Part shown: positions 55,379 to 63,713 of the stretch, piece by piece
Layout: the number at the start of each line of letters is the position of its first letter
Position numbering within the stretch: position 1 is the stretch's first letter
Assembly: GCA_017538965.1 (NCBI GenBank)
Contig: JAFYHU010000090.1
Span: 1 to 63,713, forward strand
Source of the DNA: Oscillospiraceae bacterium
Lineage (GTDB): Bacteria > Bacillota > Clostridia > Oscillospirales > Oscillospiraceae
Length of the DNA: 63,713 nucleotides
Direction of reading: 5' to 3'
Translations under genes and position numbers: made by a program
Notes under the pieces: model-generated
The model's database searches: none
What the model was told of the DNA's origin: nothing
What the model saw: the letters and a program-made list of their open reading frames with translations, nothing else

Positions 55379-55440
55379 ATGATATGATCAATCTGTCAGA
55401 ACGACAATGAGAATATCAGAAAGAAAAGGAGAAAAACGGT

Positions 55441-56004
55441 ATGGAAGACTCTCTGCAGGTATCGCTGGAACCAGGAGAACAGATTCTCTGGCAGGGCGGA
55501 ACGGAAGCATTTGAAACTCTGGACAACACCCACAAAAAGAGTTTTGCGGTCAAAGCGATCATCGGAAGTCTGGTCGCAATCCTCATATCCGCAGTTTACG
55601 TTTTTGCTGTGATAAACACCGCCCCTATTAATTATTTTGTTTTTCTGGTTGTTTTTATTCTCTGCGGCATTCCGGCTTTCAACTTTCTGGGTGACGCACA
55701 CAAGCTGAGAAAGACTGTCTATCTCGCAACCGACCGCCGACTGATCGTTCTGAGAGACTCGGTTCATGACATGAAATATGCCTGCATACATGAGGCGGCT
55801 TTCCGAATGGACAGAGACGGACATGTCTCGCTGCTCTGCGGCGATGAGGCAATGAAGCTAAAACCCGAAAAATGGCGTGAGGCCGCTGTCGTCGGGCAGC
55901 GTGTAACCGAGGGTCCCGACTGTCATCGATTTGTATTTTACGCACCGTCCGACCCAGAAGCGTTGAAAGACATTCTGAATGCACACCTCTCATTTTCTCT
56001 GTAA
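55441..56004 (+). CDS. membrane protein with PH-like domain, unknown function
   Basis: A 187-residue protein. The N-terminus has LEPGEQILWQGG, typical of bacterial PH-domain membrane proteins; two membrane helices lie at about 38-60 and 65-85 (AIIGSLVAILISAVYVFAVI and FVFLVVFILCGIPAFNFLG); then YLATDRRLIVLRD begins the PH-like beta domain. RBS AAAGGAG lies 9 nt before the ATG. It is a single-gene unit, convergent with the large activase gene. Its role is unknown; related proteins are envelope-associated. Confidence 0.7.
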   Translation: MEDSLQVSLEPGEQILWQGGTEAFETLDNTHKKSFAVKAIIGSLVAILISAVYVFAVINTAPINYFVFLVVFILCGIPAFNFLGDAHKLRKTVYLATDRRLIVLRDSVHDMKYACIHEAAFRMDRDGHVSLLCGDEAMKLKPEKWREAAVVGQRVTEGPDCHRFVFYAPSDPEALKDILNAHLSFSL

Positions 56005-56015
56005 AAAGATAACGC

Positions 56016-59000
56016 TCACGACGACTGTTGTGGAGGAGCTGTCTGCTCCTCCATTGCTTTTTTTGCGGCAGAGAGCATCAGCTTGATACGGTTGAGCTGG
56101 TTGACCTCGCTGGCGCCCGGATCATAGTCCACGGCAGCGATGTTGGCCTGCGGATAGGCTCTGCGCAGAGCCTTGATAACGCCTTTGCCTACCACATGGT
56201 TGGGCAGGCAGGCGAAGGGCTGAATGCAGACGATGTTGGGTGTGCCGGCGGTAATCAGCTCTGCCATTTCGCCGGCGAGAAACCAGCCCTCGCCGTATTG
56301 ATTGCCGATGGAGAGGAAGGGTTTGGCCAGCTGCGCAATCTGCTCGATCGGCATAGGCGGCTCAAAACGGCGGCTCTTCTTCAGCGCCTCACAGGCAGGA
56401 GAGCGCAGGGCACGGATCAGACCCACTCCGATCTTCGCCTCGGCGGAAGCCATCCAGGGCTTGCCAAGAAACTCATGCCGGTAGTCGTTGTTATAAATCG
56501 TATAGTTCATGAAGTCCATCAGGTCCGGCACAACGACCTCCGCTCCCTCGCTCTCCAGCAGATCAACGAGATGGTTGTTTGCAAGCGGCATATATTTGAC
56601 CAGGATCTCACCGACAATGCCAACCCGCGGCTTGCGGACGCTCTCGTCGATGGGAAAGACGTCGAAGGCCTTTACGATGTCCCCGCAGACTTCTTTATAG
56701 CTGCGGCTGCCGTTTACCAGCGCGTCGATGCAGACAACCTGCAGTTCTTTATGAAGCGCGTTCGCGGAACCGGGTGTCCGCTCATAGGGGCGTACCCGAT
56801 AGAGGCATCGCATGAGCAGGTCTCCGAAGACGACGGCATGGCCGGCGTCGAGAAGCAACGGCATCGTAAGGCGAAAGCCGGGGTTGGTTTCCATCCCGTT
56901 GAGGTTGAGGGAAATGACGGGAATATGCCCTAGATTTACCTTATCCAATGCCCTGCGAATAAAGCCGACGTAGTTGCTGGCGCGGCAGCAGCCGCCAGTC
57001 TGGGTCATCACAACAGCGAGCCGGTCCGTATCGTATTGGCCGGAGAGCACGGCTTCCATGATCTGCCCTACCACCGTCATGGACGGAAAGCAGGCATCGT
57101 TGTTGACAAACTTCAGGCCTGTGTCAATAGCGCTGCGATTGTCGTTGTCCAGTACGACCAGATGATAGCCGTGCCTGCGGAATACAGGCTCCAGAAGATT
57201 AAAGTGGATGGGGCTCATCTGCGGGGCAAGAATGGTCCAGCCTTCCTTCTGCATGGCCCTGGTATAAATCGCGCGCCGGTAAGCGGGATTCCGAGGTCTG
57301 GCGCGGATCCCCTTTTCCCGCCGCTGATTCATCGCGGCAATGAGACTGCGGATCCGGATGCGCGCAGCGCCCAGATTGTTGACTTCATCGATTTTCAGCA
57401 CCGTGTAGAGCTTGTTGCTCTTTTCCAGAATCTCCGATACCTGATCCGTAGTCACCGCATCCAGCCCACAGCCGAAGGAATTGAGCTGTATCAGTTCCAG
57501 ATCGTCCCGCCGCGAGACAAACTCCGCCGCGTTGTACAGCCGGGAATGATAGACCCACTGGTCATTGACCCGCAGCGGACGATCCGGCTCAAAGTCGATG
57601 GGCAGACTGTCTTCCGTGAAGACGGTGAGCCCGAAGGAGGCAATCAGCTCCGGGATGCCGTGGTTGATCTCCGGGTCGATGTGATAGGGACGGCCTGCCA
57701 GCACGATGCCGCGGTCTCCCCTTTTCTCCATCTCCCGCAGAAGCCGTACGCCCTCGCGCCGAATGTCTTCTTTGGCCCGTTGCTGTTCCAGACCCGCCGT
57801 TCGAACGGCAGCGCGGACTTCTTTAGCCGGAATGTTCCACTCCTCCCGGCAGAGCTTCACCAGGCGGTCGGCGGCGCTTTTTTCATCTGTGAGGGCGATG
57901 AAAGGTCGGATATAGTGCACCAGACCATCCGCCACGGATTCCACGTTGTTTTTCAGGTTTTCGGAATAGGACACCACGATGGGGCAGTTATAATGGTTCT
58001 GCGCTCCGCGGGTCTCCTGATGTTCATAGAACACACAGGGATGGAAGACGGTTCTAATCCCCCGGTCAAAGAGCCACTGCACATGCCCGTGGGAGAGCTT
58101 GGCCGGGTAGCATTCCGACTCCGACGGGATACTCTCCATCCCCTTTTCGTAAATCCTGCGGCTGGAAAAGGGAGAAAGCTCTACCCGGAAGCCGAGTTCC
58201 CGGAAAAAGGTGGCCCAGAAGGGATAATTTTCATAAATGTTCAGCACACGGGGAATCCCGATCGTGCCCCGGGGCGCATCTGTCAGCGGAGGATAATCAA
58301 ACAGCCGTTGTTTTTTATAGTCCACCATGCTGGGCGCCCGGTTCCCTCCGCTGCCGCCCAGACCCCGTTCGCAGCGGTTGCCGGTGATGTGTTTTCTTCC
58401 GCCCGGGAATGTATTCACGGTCAGAAGGCAGTTGTTCTGACAGCCTCCGCAGCGGGTCGTGGATACATCGTAGGTAAGAGAAACAATCTCGTCGAGCGGA
58501 AGCATCTGCGTTTTCTGCCCGTGCCAGCGATCCCGGGCGATCAGCGCCGCACCGAAGGCGCCCATGATGCCGGCGATATCCGGGCAGGTGGCCTCCACGC
58601 CGGCGATCTGCTCGAAAGCGCGCAGCACCGCCCGGTTATAGAAGGTCCCGCCCTGCACCACGATCCGACGTCCCAGCTGATTCGGGTCGGTCAGCTTGAT
58701 GACCTTATACAGAGCGTTTTTAATAACGGAATAGGCCAGACCGGCGGAGATGTCCGAGACTTCGGCCCCCTCCTTCTGCGCCTGCTTGACATTGGAATTC
58801 ATGAACACCGTGCAGCGGGTGCCCAGATCCACGGGGTTTTCAGCATAGAGAGCCTCTTTGGCGAAATCCTCGGCGGAAAAGCCCAGAGAGTTGGCAAAGT
58901 TCTCTATAAAGGAACCGCAGCCTGAGGAACAGGCCTCATTTAAAAGCACGGTATCCACCGAGCCGTTTTTCAGCCTGATGCACTTCATGTCCTGTCCGCC

Positions 59001-60257
59001 GATATCCAGCACGCAATCCACCGAGGGATCAAAAAAGGCCGCTGCCGTGCAGTGGGCAATGGTTTCCACCTCTCCCTCGTCAAGGCTGAAGGCAGATTTT
59101 AACAGTCCCTCTCCGTAACCCGTGGAGCAAGAGCGCAGAATCCGCACGCTTTCCGGCAGGGCGGCTTGCAGGGCGGCAACCGCAGAGACAGCGGTTCTGA
59201 CGGGACTGCCCTGATTGTTTGCGTAAAAGGAGAACAGAAGCTCCCCCTCCCTGCCGATGAGAGCCAACTTTGTTGTGGTAGAGCCGGCATCGATGCCCAG
59301 AAAGCAATCTCCCCGGTAGGCAGACAGGTCTGTCTTTTTTACTACGGCCTTTCCGTGACGGTCGCAGAAGGCTCTGTATTCGGCCTCGTTTTCAAACAGC
59401 GGCGGCATGCGCTTGAGCTCGAAAGCCATCGAAACACCGGCTTCGAGCCTGCTGATCAGGCTGTCCATGTCCAGAGGGTCCGCATCGGCGCATTCCAATG
59501 CCGCGCCTCTGGCGGCGAACAGATGGGGATCCTCCGGATCAACGACGCTCTCCGGCTCCAGACGCAGCGTGCGAATAAAAGCCTTCTTCAGTTCCGGCAG
59601 GAAGTGAAGCGGCCCGCCGAGAAAGGCCACACAGCCACGGATGGGTTTTCCGCAGGCAAGCCCGGAAATGGTCTGGTTCACCACTGCCTGGAAGATCGAA
59701 GCGGCAATATCCGCCGTGGTTGCCCCTTCGTTGATCAGAGGCTGGATGTCAGATTTCGCGAAAACGCCGCAGCGGGCGGCAATGGGATAAATTTGCCGAT
59801 ACCCGGCTGCCGCGCTGTTGAGTCCCGCGTCATCCGTCTGCAGGAGAGAGGCCATCTGATCGATGAAAGAGCCGGTGCCGCCTGCGCAGACGCCGTTCAT
59901 ACGCTCTTCCAGGCCGCCGGTGAAGTAAATGATCTTCGCATCTTCCCCGCCCAACTCGATGGCCACATCGGTCTGCGGCGCTGCTTTCCGCAAAGCTGTC
60001 GCCACCGCGACCACCTCCTGAATGAAGCGGATATCGAGAGCCTTGCTTAGATTGATAGACCCGGAACCGGTAATGCCCGGTCGGAGCAGGCAGGGGCCCG
60101 TGACGGTACGCGCTTCCTTCAGAAGTGCTGTCAGCGTCTCCTGCGTATGAGCCATATGCCGGCGGTATTTCTGATAGACCGGTCGGTCTTTGTCATCAAG
60201 CAGCACCAGCTTTACCGTGGTGGAGCCGATGTCGATCCCCGCCCTGTATGTCTGCAT
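56016..60257 (-). CDS. giant acyl-CoA dehydratase activase (BadF/BadG/HgdC-type, two ASKHA domains)
   Basis: A 1,413-residue protein. Two BadF/BadG/BcrA/BcrD ATPase domains are visible: residues about 1-260 with GIDIGSTTVKLVLLDD (near 6-21) and NGVCAGGTGSFIDQM, and about 315-590 with FLGIDAGSTTTKLALIG and NEACSSGCGSFIENFA; the cysteines would hold the bridging [4Fe-4S] cluster. A DUF2229 region follows (GIPRVLNIYENYPFWATFFR, then PSESECYPAKLSHGHVQWLF), and a C-terminal part with NNDACFPSMTVVGQIMEAVL and TGGCCRASNYVGFIRRAL. Activases inject an electron into 2-hydroxyacyl-CoA dehydratases. No dehydratase subunits lie beside it. The start at 60257 has GGAGG 8 nt upstream; the longer frame is spurious. 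The true substrate partner is unknown. Confidence 0.85.
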   Translation of the reverse strand: MQTYRAGIDIGSTTVKLVLLDDKDRPVYQKYRRHMAHTQETLTALLKEARTVTGPCLLRPGITGSGSINLSKALDIRFIQEVVAVATALRKAAPQTDVAIELGGEDAKIIYFTGGLEERMNGVCAGGTGSFIDQMASLLQTDDAGLNSAAAGYRQIYPIAARCGVFAKSDIQPLINEGATTADIAASIFQAVVNQTISGLACGKPIRGCVAFLGGPLHFLPELKKAFIRTLRLEPESVVDPEDPHLFAARGAALECADADPLDMDSLISRLEAGVSMAFELKRMPPLFENEAEYRAFCDRHGKAVVKKTDLSAYRGDCFLGIDAGSTTTKLALIGREGELLFSFYANNQGSPVRTAVSAVAALQAALPESVRILRSCSTGYGEGLLKSAFSLDEGEVETIAHCTAAAFFDPSVDCVLDIGGQDMKCIRLKNGSVDTVLLNEACSSGCGSFIENFANSLGFSAEDFAKEALYAENPVDLGTRCTVFMNSNVKQAQKEGAEVSDISAGLAYSVIKNALYKVIKLTDPNQLGRRIVVQGGTFYNRAVLRAFEQIAGVEATCPDIAGIMGAFGAALIARDRWHGQKTQMLPLDEIVSLTYDVSTTRCGGCQNNCLLTVNTFPGGRKHITGNRCERGLGGSGGNRAPSMVDYKKQRLFDYPPLTDAPRGTIGIPRVLNIYENYPFWATFFRELGFRVELSPFSSRRIYEKGMESIPSESECYPAKLSHGHVQWLFDRGIRTVFHPCVFYEHQETRGAQNHYNCPIVVSYSENLKNNVESVADGLVHYIRPFIALTDEKSAADRLVKLCREEWNIPAKEVRAAVRTAGLEQQRAKEDIRREGVRLLREMEKRGDRGIVLAGRPYHIDPEINHGIPELIASFGLTVFTEDSLPIDFEPDRPLRVNDQWVYHSRLYNAAEFVSRRDDLELIQLNSFGCGLDAVTTDQVSEILEKSNKLYTVLKIDEVNNLGAARIRIRSLIAAMNQRREKGIRARPRNPAYRRAIYTRAMQKEGWTILAPQMSPIHFNLLEPVFRRHGYHLVVLDNDNRSAIDTGLKFVNNDACFPSMTVVGQIMEAVLSGQYDTDRLAVVMTQTGGCCRASNYVGFIRRALDKVNLGHIPVISLNLNGMETNPGFRLTMPLLLDAGHAVVFGDLLMRCLYRVRPYERTPGSANALHKELQVVCIDALVNGSRSYKEVCGDIVKAFDVFPIDESVRKPRVGIVGEILVKYMPLANNHLVDLLESEGAEVVVPDLMDFMNYTIYNNDYRHEFLGKPWMASAEAKIGVGLIRALRSPACEALKKSRRFEPPMPIEQIAQLAKPFLSIGNQYGEGWFLAGEMAELITAGTPNIVCIQPFACLPNHVVGKGVIKALRRAYPQANIAAVDYDPGASEVNQLNRIKLMLSAAKKAMEEQTAPPQQSS

Positions 60258-60359
60258 AGTTCGTACCTCCGTTCTGGGGAAATGAAAGGGTTCATCAGAA
60301 GAATGGCCTGCCGCCCGAAGACGGCAGACCAATGGGAGAAAAAGAGAGGACAACCACGT

Positions 60360-61070
60360 TCAGGAATCGCCTTCGACCATACGATAGCCAACGCCGACTT
60401 CCGTGAAAATATACTGCGGTTCTGCCGGGTTTTTTTCGATCTTCCGTCGGATATTGGCCATATTGACCCGCAGGATCTGGTTTCCACCCTGATTCTGCGG
60501 ACCCCATAGCTCCTGCAGAAGAAAATCATAGGTTAGCACGCGGCCTGCATATCTGGCCAGAAGCGCAACGATTTTATACTCATTCTGCGTCAGATGGCAG
60601 TTTTTACCGTCCACTAATACCTGATGCTTGTCATAATCGATTGTAAGGTTTCCGGCCGTAAATTTTCCGGAATGAACATGCGCCGAATCCGGCGCACCCA
60701 TTCGTGTATGTCGAATGGCAACACGCACCCGAGCCAGCAGTTCGGCCGAACTGAAGGGCTTGGTCAGATAATCGTCGGCCCCCAGATCCAGCGCCTGCAC
60801 TTTATCGCGATCATAGCTTCTGGCGGAAACCACAATAATCGGAAGATTTGTCCACGAGCGCACGGAACGGATCAGTTCTACCCCATCCATGTCGGGAAGC
60901 CCGAGATCCAGCACAATAAGTTCCGGGCAGTGAGAACTGATCATGGATAAGGCTTCCGAGCCTTTGACAGCGGTAATCACCTCATACCCGTTGGCAGTAA
61001 GAATGGTGCGGATGAGATTGGATATGGTCAGTTCATCCTCTACCACCAGAATTTTATCGCGCACAATCAT
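60360..61070 (-). CDS. KdpE-like response regulator (OmpR family)
   Basis: A 236-residue response regulator. Receiver domain 1-120 with ILVVEDE, phospho-acceptor Asp55 in LIVLDLGLPDMDG, and YLTKPF containing the conserved lysine; winged-helix output domain about 138-236 (LTQNEYKIVALLARYAGRVL, LRVNMANIRRKIEKNPAEPQ). Closest in pattern to KdpE. Its start overlaps the kinase gene by 17 nt. No kdpFABC genes are in the window, so its targets are unknown; the tat genes are upstream of the kinase. Confidence 0.85.
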   Translation of the reverse strand: MIVRDKILVVEDELTISNLIRTILTANGYEVITAVKGSEALSMISSHCPELIVLDLGLPDMDGVELIRSVRSWTNLPIIVVSARSYDRDKVQALDLGADDYLTKPFSSAELLARVRVAIRHTRMGAPDSAHVHSGKFTAGNLTIDYDKHQVLVDGKNCHLTQNEYKIVALLARYAGRVLTYDFLLQELWGPQNQGGNQILRVNMANIRRKIEKNPAEPQYIFTEVGVGYRMVEGDS

Positions 61071-62154
61071 CGTTTCTTCCTCCTTCCGGCAGCGTAAAGC
61101 AGAATTCTGCTCCGCCTTCCGGGAGATTTACCGCCCAGATACGGCCGCCATGGGCCTCCACAATGGTGCGGCAGACACTCAGCCCGATACCCATGAAGCG
61201 CGAACCGTCGCTTCTGTTTTTTCCGGAAAACTGCAAGCTTCCATCAAACAGATGCGGAAGCAGGCTTTCTTCAATCCCACAGCCGTCATCCCGCACACTG
61301 ACAATGACTTCTCCGTCCGCGCTCTTTGCCTCTATCCAAATCTTTGTCAAACCTGTGCCGTGCGTTACCGCATTATCCATGAGATTGCTGAGAACCTGCT
61401 CGATGAGTATGGGATCCATCGGAAGAAGTTTGACCTCCTGCGGGACGGAAACAGAGACGGGCACAGCATCCGGCCGCTTGCGATATCGCTGCACGGCCTC
61501 GCTGAACACCTCCTCCAGCAGTTCCTCGCTCTTGACGAGTTCACTGGCTTCCCCGCTGATCCGCGTGATGGACAGGATATTCTCTACCATGCGGGAAAGC
61601 CACTCCGCGTCCAACTTGGCGCCGGTCAGCAGTTCCCGCTTTGCCTCGTCAGAAAGCGAGCTCTCCTCCAAGACGGTTGAAATGGAACCGCCAATGGAAG
61701 TCAGCGGCGTACGCAGATCGTGAGAGATTGAGCGCAGAAGATTGGCCCGTATTCTCTCGCGCTCGGTTTCCACACGCAGCTGTTCCTGAACGCGCAGATG
61801 GGAGGCAAGCGTGGAGCAGGCAAAGCCCACGGCAAGCATGGTCATAAAGGTCAGCGGATACCCATACACAGAAAAATCAAGTTTCATATATGGATAGGTG
61901 AACGCGTAATTGACGCCGATCACGCTGACAACAGCAGCCAGCAAACCATAGAAATAGCCGTCAGTGGAAAGCGATACAATCAGCACCGCCAGCACAAAGA
62001 TCATCGGCACATGTACGTCCGAGCTTGTAATATGCTGCAGCAAGGCGCATACGATACTCGCCAGTCCAAGTGTCAATATAAAGATCAGCCAACCTTGTAA
62101 ATAAAAGCGAAAATAAAGCTTATGCTGTGTGCCATTTCTATTCTTTCTGAACAC
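61054..62154 (-). CDS. KdpD-like sensor histidine kinase lacking the N-terminal KdpD/USP domains
   Basis: A 366-residue membrane kinase. Four membrane helices in the first 115 residues form a DUF4118 sensor domain (ASIVCALLQHITSSDVHVPM, GLLAAVVSVIGVNYAFTYPY). The dimerisation motif SISHDLRTPLTSIGG places the phospho-histidine at 145; the ATPase domain has NLMDNAVTHG (N box), DDGCGIEESLLPHLFDG and MGIGLSVCRTIVEAHGGRIW. Full KdpD proteins are about 900 residues with two N-terminal cytosolic domains that are absent here. It pairs with the regulator downstream. Confidence 0.87.
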   Translation of the reverse strand: MFRKNRNGTQHKLYFRFYLQGWLIFILTLGLASIVCALLQHITSSDVHVPMIFVLAVLIVSLSTDGYFYGLLAAVVSVIGVNYAFTYPYMKLDFSVYGYPLTFMTMLAVGFACSTLASHLRVQEQLRVETERERIRANLLRSISHDLRTPLTSIGGSISTVLEESSLSDEAKRELLTGAKLDAEWLSRMVENILSITRISGEASELVKSEELLEEVFSEAVQRYRKRPDAVPVSVSVPQEVKLLPMDPILIEQVLSNLMDNAVTHGTGLTKIWIEAKSADGEVIVSVRDDGCGIEESLLPHLFDGSLQFSGKNRSDGSRFMGIGLSVCRTIVEAHGGRIWAVNLPEGGAEFCFTLPEGGRNDDCAR

Positions 62155-62192
62155 AGGCTCACCTCAACAGCAGGCAGATGCCCTCACCAATA

Positions 62193-62429
62193 CTATCCGT
62201 CGTCCTCTTCTTTGCCGGATTCGGTGTTTTCTGCGGCTTCTGCTTTCGAAGATTTTTTCTCCGTCTTTGCCTTTGGAACCTCTTCGTCATCCTTTTCTTC
62301 CATCATACCGTCCCGAAAGCTCTTTACACTCTTGCCGAACATTTTGGTCAGCTTAGGGATCTGCGTCGGGCCAAAAATCAAGGTGACAACGATCAGGACA
62401 ACGACGAGTTCCTGCATACCGATTTTCAT
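62193..62429 (-). CDS. tatA: twin-arginine translocase subunit TatA
   Basis: A 78-residue protein: a membrane helix (QELVVVLIVVTLIFG, about 6-20), the FGPTQIPKL hinge, an amphipathic helix (KMFGKSVKSFRDGM) and a highly charged tail (EEKDDEEVPKAKTEKKSSKA). This is the TatA/TatE layout, the pore-forming subunit for export of folded proteins. tatC lies 108 bp upstream on the same strand. No TatB is seen, as is usual in Gram-positive bacteria. Confidence 0.9.
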   Translation of the reverse strand: MKIGMQELVVVLIVVTLIFGPTQIPKLTKMFGKSVKSFRDGMMEEKDDEEVPKAKTEKKSSKAEAAENTESGKEEDDG

Positions 62430-62537
62430 ATGGATGCTCCTCTCCGGTTTTTACTCAGATCCCTCAATCCCCTTGGCCCTGAAATCATACAGGAGTTCGC
62501 TGAGGGTGTCAATCACACGGGAGAATTCTTAACAGAT

Positions 62538-63290
62538 TCATAACGGATGTCTTTCCTGCTCTCTTTTCTTTCCGACGAGGCGGCTGAGCAGAATGCTGAT
62601 TTCATAAAGCCCCAGCATCGGGACGGCAACCATGACTTGGGAAACCACATCGGGCGGTGTAATAATAGCAGCCAGCACGAAGATGATTACGATCATGACT
62701 TTGCGGCCTTTGATCAGCCATTCTGCACGGATTAGGCCGAGTCCGGTCAGCAGAACCGATATGACAGGAAGTTCAAAGATCAGACCGAAGATGATAAAAA
62801 CCGTCAGAAGAAAGCTTATATACTGCTGAATGCTGATCGAGGCTGATACATCCACTTCTCCTGTGAACTGTATCAGAAAGTTTAGCATAAATGGCAGACT
62901 GATGTAATAGGCAAACAGTACACCGATGATGAAAAAGACAGCCCCGGCAAACAGAGAACCGGTGACGGTCACTCGCTCTTTCCTGCTCAGGCCTGGGCTG
63001 CAGAAAGCATAAGCCTCATAGGCAAGCAGAGGAGAACAGAATGCCACAGCGGCTACCAACGCGGAGCTGATATACACCAAAAACAACTCCTGAGGTTCAA
63101 TGTAGACAAAGACATAAGAATACTTCTCGCCCATATCCGTAAGAAATGTAATGATTCTGGGCGCATAGTTCAAACATACGGAGAAAACGACCAGCAGCAG
63201 AATCAAGCAGACCAGAATCCGGTTGCGCAGTTCTCTCAGATGGCCGCTTACGCTCATGTTCCCCTCCGGGTTGTTGTGGTTCTTCGTCAT
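62538..63290 (-). CDS. tatC: twin-arginine translocase subunit TatC
   Basis: A 250-residue membrane protein with six helices. Marks: MSVSGHLRELRNRILVCLIL (TatC N-terminus that binds the twin-arginine signal), ALVAAVAFCSPLLAYEAYAF CSPGL with the EAYxFxxPGL motif, and FIIFGLIFELPVISVLLTGL with the conserved FELP. It receives Tat substrates and works with TatA downstream. No Tat substrate was recognised next to it. Confidence 0.93.
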   Translation of the reverse strand: MTKNHNNPEGNMSVSGHLRELRNRILVCLILLLVVFSVCLNYAPRIITFLTDMGEKYSYVFVYIEPQELFLVYISSALVAAVAFCSPLLAYEAYAFCSPGLSRKERVTVTGSLFAGAVFFIIGVLFAYYISLPFMLNFLIQFTGEVDVSASISIQQYISFLLTVFIIFGLIFELPVISVLLTGLGLIRAEWLIKGRKVMIVIIFVLAAIITPPDVVSQVMVAVPMLGLYEISILLSRLVGKKREQERHPL

Positions 63291-63325
63291 AATGTAGTGA
63301 TCGTCCTATTTTGAATTATCGCTGT

Positions 63326-63382
63326 TCATAGCGACAGCATCAGAATATATGTCAGCGCGAACAGAATGACCGAATAAAGCAC
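63326..63382 (-). pseudogene. tiny hydrophobic ORF, possible permease remnant
   Basis: A GTG-started, 18-residue frame (LYSVILFALTYILMLSL after the start) with GGGGAGGAAACG as a good RBS. The sequence resembles the first helix of ArsB/SLC13-type permeases in Clostridia, then stops. It may be the relic of such a gene, perhaps lost when the neighbouring insertion element arrived, or a genuine micro-membrane peptide. A hairpin GCCGGTGC...GCACCGACC lies upstream at about 63474-63502. Weak call. Confidence 0.25.
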
Positions 63383-63528
63383 TTCGTTTCCTCCCCTCGT
63401 GAGTAGCATAATTAGACCATTCCTCAAAATGAAGTAATGGATTTGGGGAGCGGAACACTCATAAGAACACAATCGGCCGGTGCGAAAATTTGCACCGACC
63501 GGGGTGATTCGCGGAGATTATTTTCTAA

Positions 63529-63713
63529 GGAAACGCTGATTTAATTCTGCGTTTACCCATTTTCTATAGTAATGTGCTATACTGTATGCATCCAATAAGA
63601 GGGGATGCGATTTGATGAAGAACCAGACCACATTCAGCGATGTTGAATACCAGAACCGGAAGCATACCACACCGAGAGAAGCCTTTCTCGACGCAATGAA
63701 TAAGCTTATTCCC
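63529..63713 (+). mobile_element. left end of an IS5-type insertion sequence, cut by window edge
   Basis: The element starts near GGAAACGCTGATTTAATTC (63529 on), containing an inner inverted AAACGC...GCGTTT. It is preceded by CTAA (63525-63528), fitting the YTAR target duplication of IS5-group elements. The transposase gene follows. The right end is outside the window. Confidence 0.7.
63615..63713 (+). CDS. IS5-family transposase, N-terminal fragment
   Basis: The first 33 codons of a transposase, open to the window edge: MKNQTTFSDVEYQNRKHTTP then REAFLDAMNKLIP. This N-terminus (QTTFSDVEY, then RKxxTxREEFLDxMxxxIPW) is characteristic of IS5-family DDE transposases in Clostridia and Proteobacteria. 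GAGGGG lies 10 nt before the ATG. The catalytic domain lies beyond the window. Confidence 0.85.
   Translation, partial: MKNQTTFSDVEYQNRKHTTPREAFLDAMNKLIP

Overview
The window looks like a chromosomal segment of a G+C-rich (roughly 55-60% by eye) anaerobic member of the Firmicutes, class Clostridia, probably gut or rumen associated. The basis is gene content: formate-tetrahydrofolate ligase with a cyclodeaminase-type cyclohydrolase, a complete-looking late anaerobic cobalamin operon, ATP-type PEP carboxykinase, a giant BadF/HgdC-type activase, double-glycine leader peptides and A118/SPP1-like phage genes. I cannot name a genus. No rRNA, tRNA or CRISPR array was recognised.

Left third (about 1-23,300): an accessory region built on a siphovirus-type prophage or phage-derived element. 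It has a repressor/ImmA pair, a replication block (DUF6291-like protein, DnaC-like loader), an ArpU/DUF1492 regulator, portal, scaffold-like protein, HK97-type capsid, connectors, tail tube, chaperone, Gp15, a short tape measure, distal tail proteins, holin and a terminase lying at the far end. No integrase, endolysin or separate small terminase is visible; the terminase ORF carries a small-subunit-like N-terminus. All plus-strand structural genes are separated by minus-strand cargo: an AbiE-like toxin pair, a lone MNT nucleotidyltransferase, HicAB, VapBC, and two of three blocks of small double-glycine leader peptides. These nine peptides (three leader classes, A, B and C) are driven by a near-identical minus-strand promoter in all three blocks and end at intrinsic terminators. 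They are orphan RiPP/bacteriocin-like precursors, since no C39 transporter or modification enzyme is in the window. This cargo system is the most unusual thing here. The same region is full of mosaic, partly palindromic dispersed repeats that supply RBSs, stop codons and even coding sequence; I see none of them right of 31,560.

Middle (23,300-33,000): an S41-peptidase-like secreted protein, then a folate/formate operon (fhs, an unusual folD, a THF riboswitch, folT, fchA, a formate-nitrite transporter), about 1.6 kb of repeats, and a MATE transporter. The folD product lacks the lysine needed for cyclohydrolase activity and fchA lies two genes downstream, so the two activities are probably split.

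Right half (33,000-52,600): a single minus-strand cobalamin operon of about 20 overlapping genes running from an exported CbiK chelatase and a BtuFCD-like importer through cbiD, F, G, H, J, ET, A, cobT, U, S, a short cobU-like gene, cobC, cbiB, cobD, cbiP and cbiC. It is headed by a sigma-A promoter, a cobalamin riboswitch and an intrinsic terminator. cbiL is not in the window.

Far right (52,600-63,713): divergent pckA and a phosphotransacylase, a membrane PH-like protein, a 1,413-residue acyl-CoA dehydratase activase, a KdpDE-like two-component pair without kdpFABC, tatA and tatC, a tiny ORF that may be a permease remnant, and the left end of an IS5-type element cut by the window edge.
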